From positions 1 to 34,272 of the forward strand of contig NZ_CABFVH010000052.1 of assembly GCF_902141855.1 (NCBI RefSeq): 34,272 bases of DNA. The letters are read 5' to 3'. The position numbers and the translations under genes were made by a program. This DNA is from Methylobacterium dankookense. GTDB taxonomy: Bacteria; Pseudomonadota; Alphaproteobacteria; Rhizobiales; Beijerinckiaceae. The notes beneath the pieces were generated by a model, which worked only from the letters and a program-made list of their open reading frames with translations, made no database searches and had not been told where the DNA came from. Below are positions 1 to 7,027 of the stretch, in pieces (the stretch's first letter is position 1; the number at the start of each line of letters is the position of its first letter).

Positions 1-339
1 GAGCCGGCTTTGCAACGTTGCGTTCAGGGCTCCGCGGCGTCCCGCGTCACCCCGACCGCGCCAGCCATGCCCCCGGCGGACAATCCGCGCGGGGCCGAAG
101 GCGCGTGCGCTGTCTTCCGCGTATTCGCGGGATCCGCGACAGGCCCCCTCTCCCGTCCGGAACCCTTGCTCCCCTCACCCGAACCCTCGCTCACGCGAGG
201 GCCGCCCTCTCTCGCAGAGGGGAGAGGGCGAGCCCGTTCCGGATGTTCACAGGGCCCGGCCCTGGTCCGGAACGACCTGATCCCGCGTCACCGCCCTCGT
301 CCGGATGGGAGCGCGACGCGATGTCCGCGGCCGGCCGCC
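1..339. other. Left-edge intergenic stretch with palindromic repeats
   Basis: No gene is supported here. The stretch lies downstream of the sugar transferase that ends at 340 on the minus strand. Positions 184-201 form a stem (CCCTCGC, four-base loop, GCGAGGG) and 204-229 form a second one (GCCCTCT paired with AGAGGGC). This kind of purine/pyrimidine-rich paired element is common between genes in Methylobacterium-like genomes. A 16-base string at 305-320 recurs exactly at 18456-18471. The left end may cut into a neighbouring gene, but I cannot identify one. Confidence 0.5.
184..229. repeat. Pair of adjacent intergenic hairpins
   Basis: Two consecutive perfect stems, 184-190 with 195-201 (7 bp) and 204-210 with 223-229 (7 bp). 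They lie downstream of the minus-strand sugar transferase gene and could act as its transcription end, although no T-run follows. They could also be a dispersed palindromic repeat. Confidence 0.45.
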
Positions 340-1866
340 TCAATAGGCGTTCTCGGTCTTGAGCAGGGCGAAGGGCGTGGTGAGCAGGATCTGGAGGTCG
401 AACAGGACCGACCAGTTCTCGATGTAGTAGAGGTCGTGCTCGACGCGGCGCTGGAGCTTCTCGCTGGTGTCGGTCTCGCCGCGCCAGCCGTTGATCTGGG
501 CCCAGCCGGTGATGCCGGGCTTGACCTTGTGGCGGGCGAAGTAGCCGTCCACCACCTGGTCGTAGAGGGTGTTGGCGGCCTTGGCCTGGAGGGCGTGGGG
601 GCGCGGGCCGACGAGGGAGAGATCGCCCTTGAGCACGTTGAAGAGCTGCGGCAGCTCGTCGAGGGAGGTCTTGCGGATGAAGCGGCCGACGGGGGTCACC
701 CGCGGGTCGCCCTTGGTCACCATGCGGTTGGCGGTGGCGTCGCACTGGTCGACATACATCGAGCGGAACTTGTAGACCTCGATCAGCTCGTTGTTGAAGC
801 CGTGGCGCTTCTGCCGGAACAGGATCGGCCCGCGCGAGGTCAGGCGCACGGCCGCCGCCACGGCGAGCATCACGGGGGCGAGCGCGAGCAGCATCAGGCC
901 GCCGACGCAGCGGTCGAACAGGGCCTTCGTCACCACGTCCCAATCGGCGATCGGCTTGTCGAACACGTCGAGCACCGGCACCGAGCCGAGATAGGAATAG
1001 CTGCGCGGACGAAGCCGCAGCTTGGTCGCGTGCGCCGAGAGGCGGATGTCGATCGGCAGCACCCAGAGCTTGCCGAGCATCTGCAGGATGCGCGCCTCGG
1101 CCGAGATCGGGATCGTGAACACGATCAGGTCGAGGCGGGTGTGGCGGGCATAGTCCACGAGGTCGCTGACCGTGCCGAGCTTGGGGTAGCCCGCCACGAC
1201 GTCGCTGGAGCGGTCGTCGTTGCGGTCGTCGAACACGCCGACGATGCGGATGCCGCTGTCGGACTGCGTCTCGAGGGCGGCGATCAGCTCCTCGGCGGCC
1301 TTGCCGCCGCCGACGATCGCGGTGCGCCGGTCGAAGCGGCCCTGCCGGGTCTGGGCGCGGATCAGGCCCGAGAGCGCGAAGCGGGCCGAGAGCAGCACGA
1401 GCAGGCCGCTGCCGAAATAGGTGGCGAGCCAGAGGCGCGAGTAATGGTCGGCGACCTTGGCGAGCACCAGGGCGGTCGCCACCACGAGGAAGCTCAGCGA
1501 CCAGCCGGCGGAGAGCTTCACCGCGGTCTTGAAGAAGCTGCGGAAGGCCGCGATCCGGTAGGTGCCGGCCGCCTGGAACAGGCCGACCGCGAGCACCGCC
1601 ACGCCGCCGATCGCCAGGGCGTAGCGCTGGCCGAAGGGGACGACCCCGCGCAGCATCAGGAGGTGCAGCGCCGCGCCGAGCAGCGCGACGAGGGCGAACT
1701 CGAAGAGGCGCACGAGGCCGCTGACCACCACGCTGGAGATCGGGCCGGCCTGCGGCGGGGCGGCGGCCTCGGCGAGCGGGACGGCGCCGGCGCGCAGCTC
1801 GGTGTCGCCGGCCGCGCCGGGCTGCCCGGCCGCCCTCAGGAGATCGCGGACATCGAAGGCACTCAT
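340..1866 (-). CDS. Undecaprenyl-phosphate sugar-1-phosphate transferase (exopolysaccharide initiation)
   Basis: This inner-membrane enzyme of the WcaJ/ExoY/WbaP class transfers a hexose-1-phosphate, usually glucose-1-phosphate, from a UDP-sugar to undecaprenyl phosphate. That step starts exopolysaccharide repeat-unit assembly. The N-terminal half has several hydrophobic segments followed by a CoA-binding-like region with a GGG-K nucleotide-type turn (IVGGGKAAEELI). The C-terminal third is the catalytic bacterial sugar transferase domain, with the motifs FRQKRHGF, KFRSM, KTSLDELPQL, LSLVGPRPHA and KPGITGWAQINGWRG. At about 508 residues it is full length. I chose ATG 1866; a TTG 18 bases upstream is possible but has no better ribosome site. 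The neighbouring GT4 gene on the same strand supports a polysaccharide role. The exact sugar cannot be read from the sequence. Confidence 0.93.
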   Translation of the reverse strand: MSAFDVRDLLRAAGQPGAAGDTELRAGAVPLAEAAAPPQAGPISSVVVSGLVRLFEFALVALLGAALHLLMLRGVVPFGQRYALAIGGVAVLAVGLFQAAGTYRIAAFRSFFKTAVKLSAGWSLSFLVVATALVLAKVADHYSRLWLATYFGSGLLVLLSARFALSGLIRAQTRQGRFDRRTAIVGGGKAAEELIAALETQSDSGIRIVGVFDDRNDDRSSDVVAGYPKLGTVSDLVDYARHTRLDLIVFTIPISAEARILQMLGKLWVLPIDIRLSAHATKLRLRPRSYSYLGSVPVLDVFDKPIADWDVVTKALFDRCVGGLMLLALAPVMLAVAAAVRLTSRGPILFRQKRHGFNNELIEVYKFRSMYVDQCDATANRMVTKGDPRVTPVGRFIRKTSLDELPQLFNVLKGDLSLVGPRPHALQAKAANTLYDQVVDGYFARHKVKPGITGWAQINGWRGETDTSEKLQRRVEHDLYYIENWSVLFDLQILLTTPFALLKTENAY

Positions 1867-2001
1867 CGGAGGCTCAGACCTCAAGGCGGGAGGCGGCGCG
1901 GCGGGCCGCCGGACGACCCTTGCGGGCGAGTGTCGCGGAGCGATCTCTCCGAACCCTTAAAAGGGCCGATCACGCCTCTGCGACAGGGCTCGGCGCGCTC
2001 C

Positions 2002-3210
2002 TCAGGCGGGCTCCGAGACCTTGACCGGGACCGGCGCCTCGGCGCTGCGGCGCTGGGCGCGGAAGGCGGCGGCGTAGCCGGAGAGCACGTCCGAGGCCAT
2101 GCGGTCCATGGAGAAGCGCTCGTGCACCGAGTCGCTGAGGGCGCGGAAACGGGCGCTCACGCGCTCGGGCGCCTCGTCGACCAGCGCCGCGATGGCGGCC
2201 TGGAGGGCGACGGGATCGCGGGCGGGGATCAGCATGTCCGCGGCCTCGCCGAAGATCTCCGGGATGCCGCCGACATTGGTCGAGACCATCGGCATCGCCG
2301 CGGCGGCGGCCTCCAGCACCACGTAGGGCAGGGATTCGGCGAGCGAGGGCACCACCAGGATGCGGCCGCGGGCGAGCACGCCGCGGATCGGCTGGGCCGG
2401 CTCGAAGGCGACCGCATCCTTCAGGCCGTGGGCGGCAGCGAGGGTGGCGAGGGACTCGGCATCGGGCCCCGAGCCCACCATGAGCAGGCGCAGGCGGCGG
2501 CCCTGCGCGTGCAGGCGAGCGAGCGCCTCGAGGAGAACCGGCAGGCCCTTGGCCTCGCGCAATTCGCCCACGTAGAGGAGGTCGAACGGGTCCGCGGCCC
2601 GGGCGACGGGCACGAACTCCACCTCGCCGATGCCGTTATGGACGATGCGGGTCACCGAGGCCGCCACGCCGACATAGGCGCGGTGGCGGGAGGCGACGAA
2701 CTCGCTCTCGAACAGGAACACGTCGGTGCGGCGGGCGAGCACGCCCTCGGCCGCCATGTAGAGCCGGTGCAGCAGGCTGCCCGGCCGGTAGTTGTAGCTG
2801 CCGCCATGCGGGGTATAGGCGCGGATGACCGGGCGGCCGCCGGCCTCGACCGCGGCGAGCCGGGCATAGACGCCGCCCTTGGCGCCGTGGCCGTGCAGCA
2901 CGTCGGCCCGCACGGTCTCGGCCCGGGCGGCGACGGCGCGGAGCGCCGCGAGGTCGCCGAGATGGGGGTTGCGCCGCATCGACACCCGGCGGACCCCGAG
3001 GGCGAGATGGGGGGCGAGGTCGGCGAGCGCCTGCTCGGCGCGCGCGCCGCCGGTGTTGGAATCGCAGACGATGCCGACCTTGTGCCCGGCCGCGGCCTGG
3101 AGGCGGACGAGATCGACCACGTGGCGGAACAGGCCGCCCACCGGCGCACGGAAGACGTGCAGGATGCGGCGGGGCGGACCGGAATCGAGGGGGCTGAAGG
3201 CGGCGACCAC
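2002..3210 (-). CDS. Glycosyltransferase family 4 (GT-B fold), exopolysaccharide type
   Basis: A 402-residue cytosolic or peripheral glycosyltransferase that probably adds a sugar to a lipid-linked exopolysaccharide intermediate. The N-terminal domain opens with RRILHVFRAPVGGLFRHV, a GT4 acceptor-binding start with the Gly-Gly turn. The C-terminal domain has DLLYVGELREAKGLPVLLEA, the GSGPD turn and the ESLPYVVLEAAAAAMPMV/NVGGIPEI region, where the conserved Glu contacts the sugar nucleotide. The start is GTG 3210, preceded at normal spacing by GGGAG. It lies 135 bases upstream of the polyprenyl-phosphate sugar transferase on the same strand, so the two probably share a pathway and perhaps a transcript. 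Donor and acceptor sugars cannot be predicted. Confidence 0.9.
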   Translation of the reverse strand: MVAAFSPLDSGPPRRILHVFRAPVGGLFRHVVDLVRLQAAAGHKVGIVCDSNTGGARAEQALADLAPHLALGVRRVSMRRNPHLGDLAALRAVAARAETVRADVLHGHGAKGGVYARLAAVEAGGRPVIRAYTPHGGSYNYRPGSLLHRLYMAAEGVLARRTDVFLFESEFVASRHRAYVGVAASVTRIVHNGIGEVEFVPVARAADPFDLLYVGELREAKGLPVLLEALARLHAQGRRLRLLMVGSGPDAESLATLAAAHGLKDAVAFEPAQPIRGVLARGRILVVPSLAESLPYVVLEAAAAAMPMVSTNVGGIPEIFGEAADMLIPARDPVALQAAIAALVDEAPERVSARFRALSDSVHERFSMDRMASDVLSGYAAAFRAQRRSAEAPVPVKVSEPA

Positions 3211-3270
3211 GGCAGGGCTCCCTGGGGCGGCGGACGGCCGCGTTCCGGGAGATCTGACGCCGCGGCGGTG

Positions 3271-3294
3271 GGCGGGCGGTTAATGCCGCCCGCC
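3271..3294. repeat. 9-bp perfect hairpin upstream of the GT4 gene
   Basis: GGCGGGCGG (3271-3279) pairs perfectly with CCGCCCGCC (3286-3294) around a TTAATG loop. It lies about 60 bases upstream of the GTG start of the glycosyltransferase. It could be a regulatory stem in the leader, or a terminator-like structure for transcripts arriving from the binding-protein gene. Confidence 0.5.
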
Positions 3295-3384
3295 GGGGTG
3301 GCCGGGGTCCCAAGCCTTTGCGGCGGCAGGGTAAGCGGCCGGCTAACGCGGCCCCGACAAGTCGAGCCTGCTGCCCCCTCCCGG

Positions 3385-3429
3385 CCTGGGGCCGCTCCCG
3401 ATCGCGTTGCGATCGGGAGCGGCCCCAGG
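3385..3429. repeat. Perfect 21-bp inverted repeat with 3-base loop
   Basis: Bases 3385-3405 are the exact reverse complement of 3409-3429, leaving only GTT as loop. The structure lies just past the stop codon (3489-3491) of the minus-strand binding-protein gene, so it may end that transcript, although no long T-run follows on that strand. It overlaps the start of the RIME-like repeat at 3399-3490. Confidence 0.85.
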
Positions 3430-3490
3430 CTCCTGTTTCGACGCGCTCTCATGCGCCGAACCGGTGTCCACTTCGGCTCAAGCGCGCTCT
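3399..3490. repeat. RIME-like intergenic repeat, copy A
   Basis: This stretch matches 14706-14797 base for base over long blocks: CGATCGCGTTGCGA, ACGCGCTCT, CGCCGAACCGG and TCCACTTCGGC. Both copies keep the internal stem GCCGAA/TTCGGC. The block of CGAACCGG, TCCACTTCG and an ending near GCGCTCT is the hallmark of rhizobial intergenic mosaic elements (RIME) as I remember them. Its right end overlaps the stop codon of the minus-strand binding-protein gene at 3489-3491. Confidence 0.75.
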
Positions 3491-4598
3491 ACCGCCCGGT
3501 GCGCACCCGGGTCCAGAGCCGGGTGACGAAGCGCTGTGTGCGATCGTCCCAGGCGGTGTTGGTGAACAGGCGCTGCATCGTCGCCTCGTCCGGATAGATG
3601 CCCGGATTGTTGAGGATCTCCCGCTTCACCAGGGGCTTGGCCGGCAGGACGCCGCTCGCGTAGGAGACGAAGTTGGTGTTGGCCGCCGCCACTTCGGGGC
3701 GCAGCATGTAGTCGATGAAGGCGTGGGCCTCGGCCGGGTGGGCCGCGTCCTTCGGGACGGCGAAGGCGTCGAACCACATCAGCGCGCCCTCCTTCGGGAT
3801 GACGTAGGCGATCTCGACGCCGTTCTTGGCCTCGTCCGCCCGCTTCTTCGCCTGGAGCACGTCGCCCGAATAGCCCACCGCGACGCAGAGGTCGCCGTTG
3901 GCCAGCGCCTGGATGTACTCGGAGGAGTGGAACTTCCGCACCGTGCCCCGGACCTTGTAGAGGGCGTCGGTGACGAGGGTCATGTCGTCCCAGCGCTTCG
4001 AGTCGCCCTTGGCGCCGAGCGCCGGCATCATGCTCGGGATCAGATCCTCGGGCGAGTCGAGCATCATGATCCCGCAATCCTTGAGCTTGTTCGCGGATGC
4101 GGGGTTCAGGACCGTGGTCCAGCTGTTGAGGGGGGCGTTGGGCCCGAGCCGCTCGCGCACGAGGCCGAGATTGTAGCCGATGCCGGTGGTGCCCCACATG
4201 TAGTCGACGGCGTAGGCATTGCCGGGATCGAACGTGGCCAGCCGGCCCGCGATCTCCGGCCAGACGTTGCCGAGGTTCTTCAGCTTCGCCTTGTCGAGCA
4301 GCTGGAAGGCGCCGGCCCGGATCAGCCGCTGCAGGAAGGGGCCCGACGGCACGACCACGTCGTAGCCGGACCGGCCGGCCAGCAGCTTCGTCTCCAGGAT
4401 CTCGTTGTTGTCGTAGGTGTCGTAGACGACCTTGATCCCGGTCTCCCGAGTGAAGGCCTCCAGCACCTTCGGGTCGATATAGTCCGACCAGTTGTAGACG
4501 TTGACGACGCGCTCCTGCGCCCCGGCGGCGAGGCCGCCGCCGAGGACGAGCGCCGCGGCGAGACCCGCCCCGAGAAACGCGCGGCGCAGCGGATTCAC
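3489..4598 (-). CDS. potF: Periplasmic polyamine-binding protein, PotF/PotD family
   Basis: Substrate-binding protein of a spermidine/putrescine-type ABC importer. Residues 1 to about 27 form a Sec signal peptide (basic RR start, Ala/Leu/Gly core, AGA-Q cleavage region). The mature protein begins VVNVYNWSDYIDP, the typical PotF/PotD start whose Trp, Ser and Asp line the polyamine pocket. Further family motifs are YDVVVPSG, YMWGTTGIGYN, VAVGYSGDV and HPAEAHAFIDYMLRPEVAA. At 369 residues it is full length. The start is GTG 4598, overlapping the RidA stop as GTGA, so translation is probably coupled. No permease or ATPase lies beside it in this window, so it may serve a transporter encoded elsewhere. 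The exact polyamine is not determined. Confidence 0.9.
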   Translation of the reverse strand: MNPLRRAFLGAGLAAALVLGGGLAAGAQERVVNVYNWSDYIDPKVLEAFTRETGIKVVYDTYDNNEILETKLLAGRSGYDVVVPSGPFLQRLIRAGAFQLLDKAKLKNLGNVWPEIAGRLATFDPGNAYAVDYMWGTTGIGYNLGLVRERLGPNAPLNSWTTVLNPASANKLKDCGIMMLDSPEDLIPSMMPALGAKGDSKRWDDMTLVTDALYKVRGTVRKFHSSEYIQALANGDLCVAVGYSGDVLQAKKRADEAKNGVEIAYVIPKEGALMWFDAFAVPKDAAHPAEAHAFIDYMLRPEVAAANTNFVSYASGVLPAKPLVKREILNNPGIYPDEATMQRLFTNTAWDDRTQRFVTRLWTRVRTGR

Positions 4599-4951
4599 CG
4601 AGCCCTCGCAGCCACGACCACGATCTCGACGAGGTAGTCCGGCGCGCAGAGCCGCGCCTCGAGCGTGGCGCGGCCGGGCGGGTTGGTCTTCGAGACCCAG
4701 GCATCCCAGGCGGCGTTCATCTGGTCGAAGGTGGCGATGTCGGACAGGTACACGGTGGCCATCAGGATGTGGTCCTTGTCGCTGCCGGTCGCCGCGAGCA
4801 GGCGCTCGATCTCGTCGAGGATCTGCTGCGTCTGCGCGGTGACGCCGGTGCCGGCCGTATCCTTCGCGGTCTGGCCCGCCAGGTACACCGTGTCGCCGTG
4901 GACCACCGCCTGGGACATCCGCTTGCCCGGCTCGAACCGCTCGATCGCCAT
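4595..4951 (-). CDS. RidA (YjgF/YER057c/UK114) family enamine/imine deaminase
   Basis: A 118-residue Rid-family protein. Family members form trimers and hydrolyse reactive enamines or imines released by PLP enzymes and amine oxidases. The fold shows in TVYLAGQTAKD, QQILDEIERLLAATGS, ATVYLSDIATFDQMNAAWDAW and the PPGRATLEARL region, which carries the conserved Arg that binds the carboxylate; VEIVVVAA follows. ATG 4951 is preceded by AAGGAGA, a strong ribosome site, and an upstream in-frame extension looks unconserved and is dropped. The stop overlaps the GTG start of the polyamine-binding protein by 4 bases. That pairing suggests a role in handling imines from imported amines. It may belong to a Rid subfamily distinct from archetypal RidA. 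Confidence 0.92.
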   Translation of the reverse strand: MAIERFEPGKRMSQAVVHGDTVYLAGQTAKDTAGTGVTAQTQQILDEIERLLAATGSDKDHILMATVYLSDIATFDQMNAAWDAWVSKTNPPGRATLEARLCAPDYLVEIVVVAARAR

Positions 4952-5148
4952 ATCCGTCTCCTTAGCCCGCGCGCCTCGCAGGACGCGCCGGGCGCCGTTC
5001 TGCGACCGGCGGACCGCCCCGTAAAGGGCGGGCGCGGCCTCCGGGGCGGGCGGCCTCAGAAAATCCGCTGCGCCCAAGCTTTCCGCGGCAACCTGCCGCC
5101 CCGCTGGCGCGTTCTGTGGGCACTCGCAATTCGCGTCAGGGGTTTGTC

Positions 5149-5415
5149 ATGGGAATTCTCTGGACCATCATCATCGGCTTCCTCGCCGGCGTCATCGCCA
5201 AGTTCATCATGCCGGGCGACAACGAGCCGTCGGGCTTCATCCTCACCACCATCCTCGGCATCGTCGGCGCCTTCGTGGCGACCTTCATCGGCCAGGCGGT
5301 CGGCTGGTACGGGCCGAACCAGGGGGCGGGCTTCATCGGCGCCATCGTCGGCGCGGTGGTCGTGCTCGCGATCTACGGTTTCTTCGCCAGCCGCAGCCGC
5401 ACCACCACGCTCTGA
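5149..5415 (+). CDS. GlsB/YeaQ/YmgE family small membrane protein (transglycosylase-associated)
   Basis: An 88-residue, almost wholly hydrophobic protein with three membrane segments. It begins MGILWTIIIGFLAGVIAKFI, and the later blocks FILTTILGIVGAFVATFIG and GFIGAIVGAVVVLAIYGFF are the Gly-rich helices of the transglycosylase-associated family. Members are induced by envelope or acid stress, but their molecular role is unknown. ATG 5149 is chosen because AGGGG lies at normal spacing; a longer reading from 5116 lacks a ribosome site. The gene stands alone, followed within 30 bases by a strong terminator. Confidence 0.9.
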   Translation: MGILWTIIIGFLAGVIAKFIMPGDNEPSGFILTTILGIVGAFVATFIGQAVGWYGPNQGAGFIGAIVGAVVVLAIYGFFASRSRTTTL

Positions 5416-5439
5416 CGGAGCGGCACGGCCCGAACGGAG

Positions 5440-5466
5440 AGGGGCGCCCCGCGGGGCGCCCCTTTT
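5440..5466 (+). terminator. Rho-independent terminator of the GlsB-like gene
   Basis: AGGGGCGCCCC (5440-5450) pairs perfectly with GGGGCGCCCCT (5453-5463) and is followed by TTT. It lies 25 bases after the stop codon of the plus-strand gene. Confidence 0.88.
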
Positions 5467-5498
5467 CGTGTTCGATTTTCGCGTTCGATGATGGGGCA

Positions 5499-5522
5499 GG
5501 TCCCGGCCTCGCGACCGGGACC
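5499..5522 (-). terminator. Hairpin downstream of the DUF2892-like gene
   Basis: GGTCCCGG (5499-5506) pairs with CCGGGACC (5515-5522). It sits 16 bases beyond the stop codon of the minus-strand gene ending at 5538. No T-run follows on that strand, so it may be a weak terminator or an mRNA end-protecting stem. Confidence 0.5.
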
Positions 5523-5537
5523 AGTCCTTTCGCTCTT

Positions 5538-5771
5538 TCAGAGGCGCTGCGCCGCCGCCTTCATGGCGCAGTGGCCGGTGGCGCCACGCAGCGCCAGGCC
5601 GACGCCGACGACCAGGGCGGCGAGGCTGAGGAACTTGTTCGGGCGCGGCTGCGCGGCCGCGGCGGCCATGCCGAGGCCGATCGCGACCGAGACGGCGCGC
5701 TCCGTGGTGGTGAGGTTCGGCTCGCCGCTGAAGATGTCGTGGATCAGGCCGGTGGTCATCTGGGTCGCCAT
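5538..5771 (-). CDS. YgaP-like / DUF2892 small transmembrane protein
   Basis: A 77-residue protein whose core (NLTTTERAVSVAIGLGMAAAA, then FLSLAALVVGVGLALRGATGHCAM) matches the DUF2892 membrane hairpin: an N-terminal ER.S..G helix, a second helix and a closing RG-TGHC signature. In some proteins this domain is fused to rhodanese; here it stands alone. Its function is unknown. ATG 5771 is preceded by GGAG about 14 bases upstream; the upstream extension is Arg/Pro-rich and unlike the family, so it is excluded. The upstream side faces the AT-rich mucR control region. Confidence 0.82.
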   Translation of the reverse strand: MATQMTTGLIHDIFSGEPNLTTTERAVSVAIGLGMAAAAAQPRPNKFLSLAALVVGVGLALRGATGHCAMKAAAQRL

Positions 5772-6314
5772 GGGTTTCGCCGTGTCTCCGTGAGGGAGGG
5801 ATCGCCGGGCGAACGCGGCTGCGCCCACGGCGTTCCGCGGCCATCTCCACGAAGGGCCATCCGGGGATGCGGCGGCCATTCCCGGACAGGTCCGACGAAG
5901 GCGGCGCCTCACCGAGGACGCAGCGCCGTCTTGTGCCCGATGGATTTGGGCACTCCAAAACTTCTACTTCAATTTGCCGATTTTTACAACCGGAGGGTGC
6001 ATTTATACTCTGCCCGGGATGCTCGCCCGCTCCATGCCGACCACCTCCGGCATGAGACCGAAGTTCAGTCTTTTTCCTTCATTTTCAGATAATTGAACGA
6101 CACATTTCGTCTGCTTTCTCAGGCTTGTCACTGCGCCCGGAGCGATCCGCATTCCTTCTCCGGCAAGCCATCAATGCAGTGATTTCCTGCATTCTGCGCG
6201 CACCGATCCCGGATCGTGTACAAAACAGCCTATAAATCCACGTTTTCCGGAATATAACCCTTGACCAGCCCCCATGATGGATCGATCTTCGCGCCTGAAG
6301 GAGCGTCCATCGCA
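5772..6314. promoter_or_regulatory. AT-rich control region between DUF2892 gene and mucR
   Basis: This 543-base stretch has no supported gene. From about 5940 to 6260 it is clearly the most AT-rich part of the window, with runs such as CGATTTTTAC, CTTTTTCCTTCATTTTC and several TATA-like hexamers (TATACT near 6005, TATAAA near 6232, TATAAC near 6254). Ros/MucR proteins bind degenerate AT-rich DNA with T-A steps and commonly repress their own gene, so this is the expected place for mucR promoter and autoregulatory sites. Individual sites cannot be assigned by eye. Confidence 0.55.
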
Positions 6315-6812
6315 ATGGATATGGTCATGGAAGAGCAGAGTGCCGATCACATCAGCCTGGCTGTCGAAATCGTCGCGGCTTACGTGTCGAACAATTCGGT
6401 CCCGCCCAGCGATCTACAAGGATTGATCGCAGGTGTGCACACCGCCCTCGTCGCCCTGTCCAATCCGGCGCCGTCGGAATCGCAGGCGATCGAGAAGCTC
6501 ACGCCGGCCCAGATCCGGAAGTCGATCACCAACGACAACCTGATCAGCTTCGAGGACGGCAAGCCCTACAAGACCCTGCGCCGGCACCTCACCCTGCGCG
6601 GCCTCACGCCCGAGACCTACCGGGAGAAATGGGGCCTGCCGCGCGACTACCCGATGACCGCGCCGAGCTATTCGGCCCAGCGCTCCGAGCTCGCCCGCGC
6701 GCTTGGCCTCGGTCAGCAGCGCCGCAAGCCGAAGGAGCCGGAAGAAGCCGAGGCACCGGCCGCCAAGCCCCGCAACCGGCGCAAGGCCCAGGACGCGCAG
6801 GCCGCGGAGTAA
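6315..6812 (+). CDS. mucR: Ros/MucR family transcriptional regulator lacking the zinc-binding cysteines
   Basis: A global regulator of exopolysaccharide, motility and cell-cycle genes in alphaproteobacteria that binds AT-rich DNA. The N-terminal half (about residues 8-60) is the helical oligomerisation region typical of MucR. The DNA-binding half reads ISFEDGKPYKTLRRHL, LTPETYREKWGLPRDYPM and APSYSAQRSELARALGLG, which are hallmark MucR blocks. The usual C-x2-C...H-x-H zinc site is not intact: no Cys precedes KPYK, although RRH remains. Such zinc-free variants are known in this family and fold without metal. The C-terminal tail is Lys/Arg/Ala/Glu-rich. ATG 6315 follows GAAGGAG at about 11 bases; ATGs at 6321 and 6327 are alternatives. 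The long AT-rich upstream region suggests autoregulation. Confidence 0.92.
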   Translation: MDMVMEEQSADHISLAVEIVAAYVSNNSVPPSDLQGLIAGVHTALVALSNPAPSESQAIEKLTPAQIRKSITNDNLISFEDGKPYKTLRRHLTLRGLTPETYREKWGLPRDYPMTAPSYSAQRSELARALGLGQQRRKPKEPEEAEAPAAKPRNRRKAQDAQAAE

Positions 6813-7027
6813 CCCTCAGCCGCAGCCCCGATCCGGAGCGCCCGCCCCGAGAGGGGCCTGAGTCGGCGCCTGCGCCGCGCCGCAACGCGGATCAAGCGGA
6901 AGAGCCTTGTCCGCCATGCGCATCAGCCTCCCGCCCCGGGCGGTAGGCAGGTGCGCGTGGCTTGCCATGTTCGGCCTATCTCGCAGTGCACAAGCCGCTT
7001 CGGCGGAACGTGCTGTCCGGAGCCGGC

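Noticed and set aside
10..3597. 1195-codon open frame on the plus strand
   Set aside because: It is antisense to the sugar transferase and GT4 genes, has no family motifs, and is rich in Arg/Ala/Gly/His as expected when GC-rich genes are read on the opposite strand.
4952..5077. N-terminal extension of the RidA-like protein
   Set aside because: The strong AAGGAGA site directly before ATG 4951 and the normal family length argue for the shorter protein.
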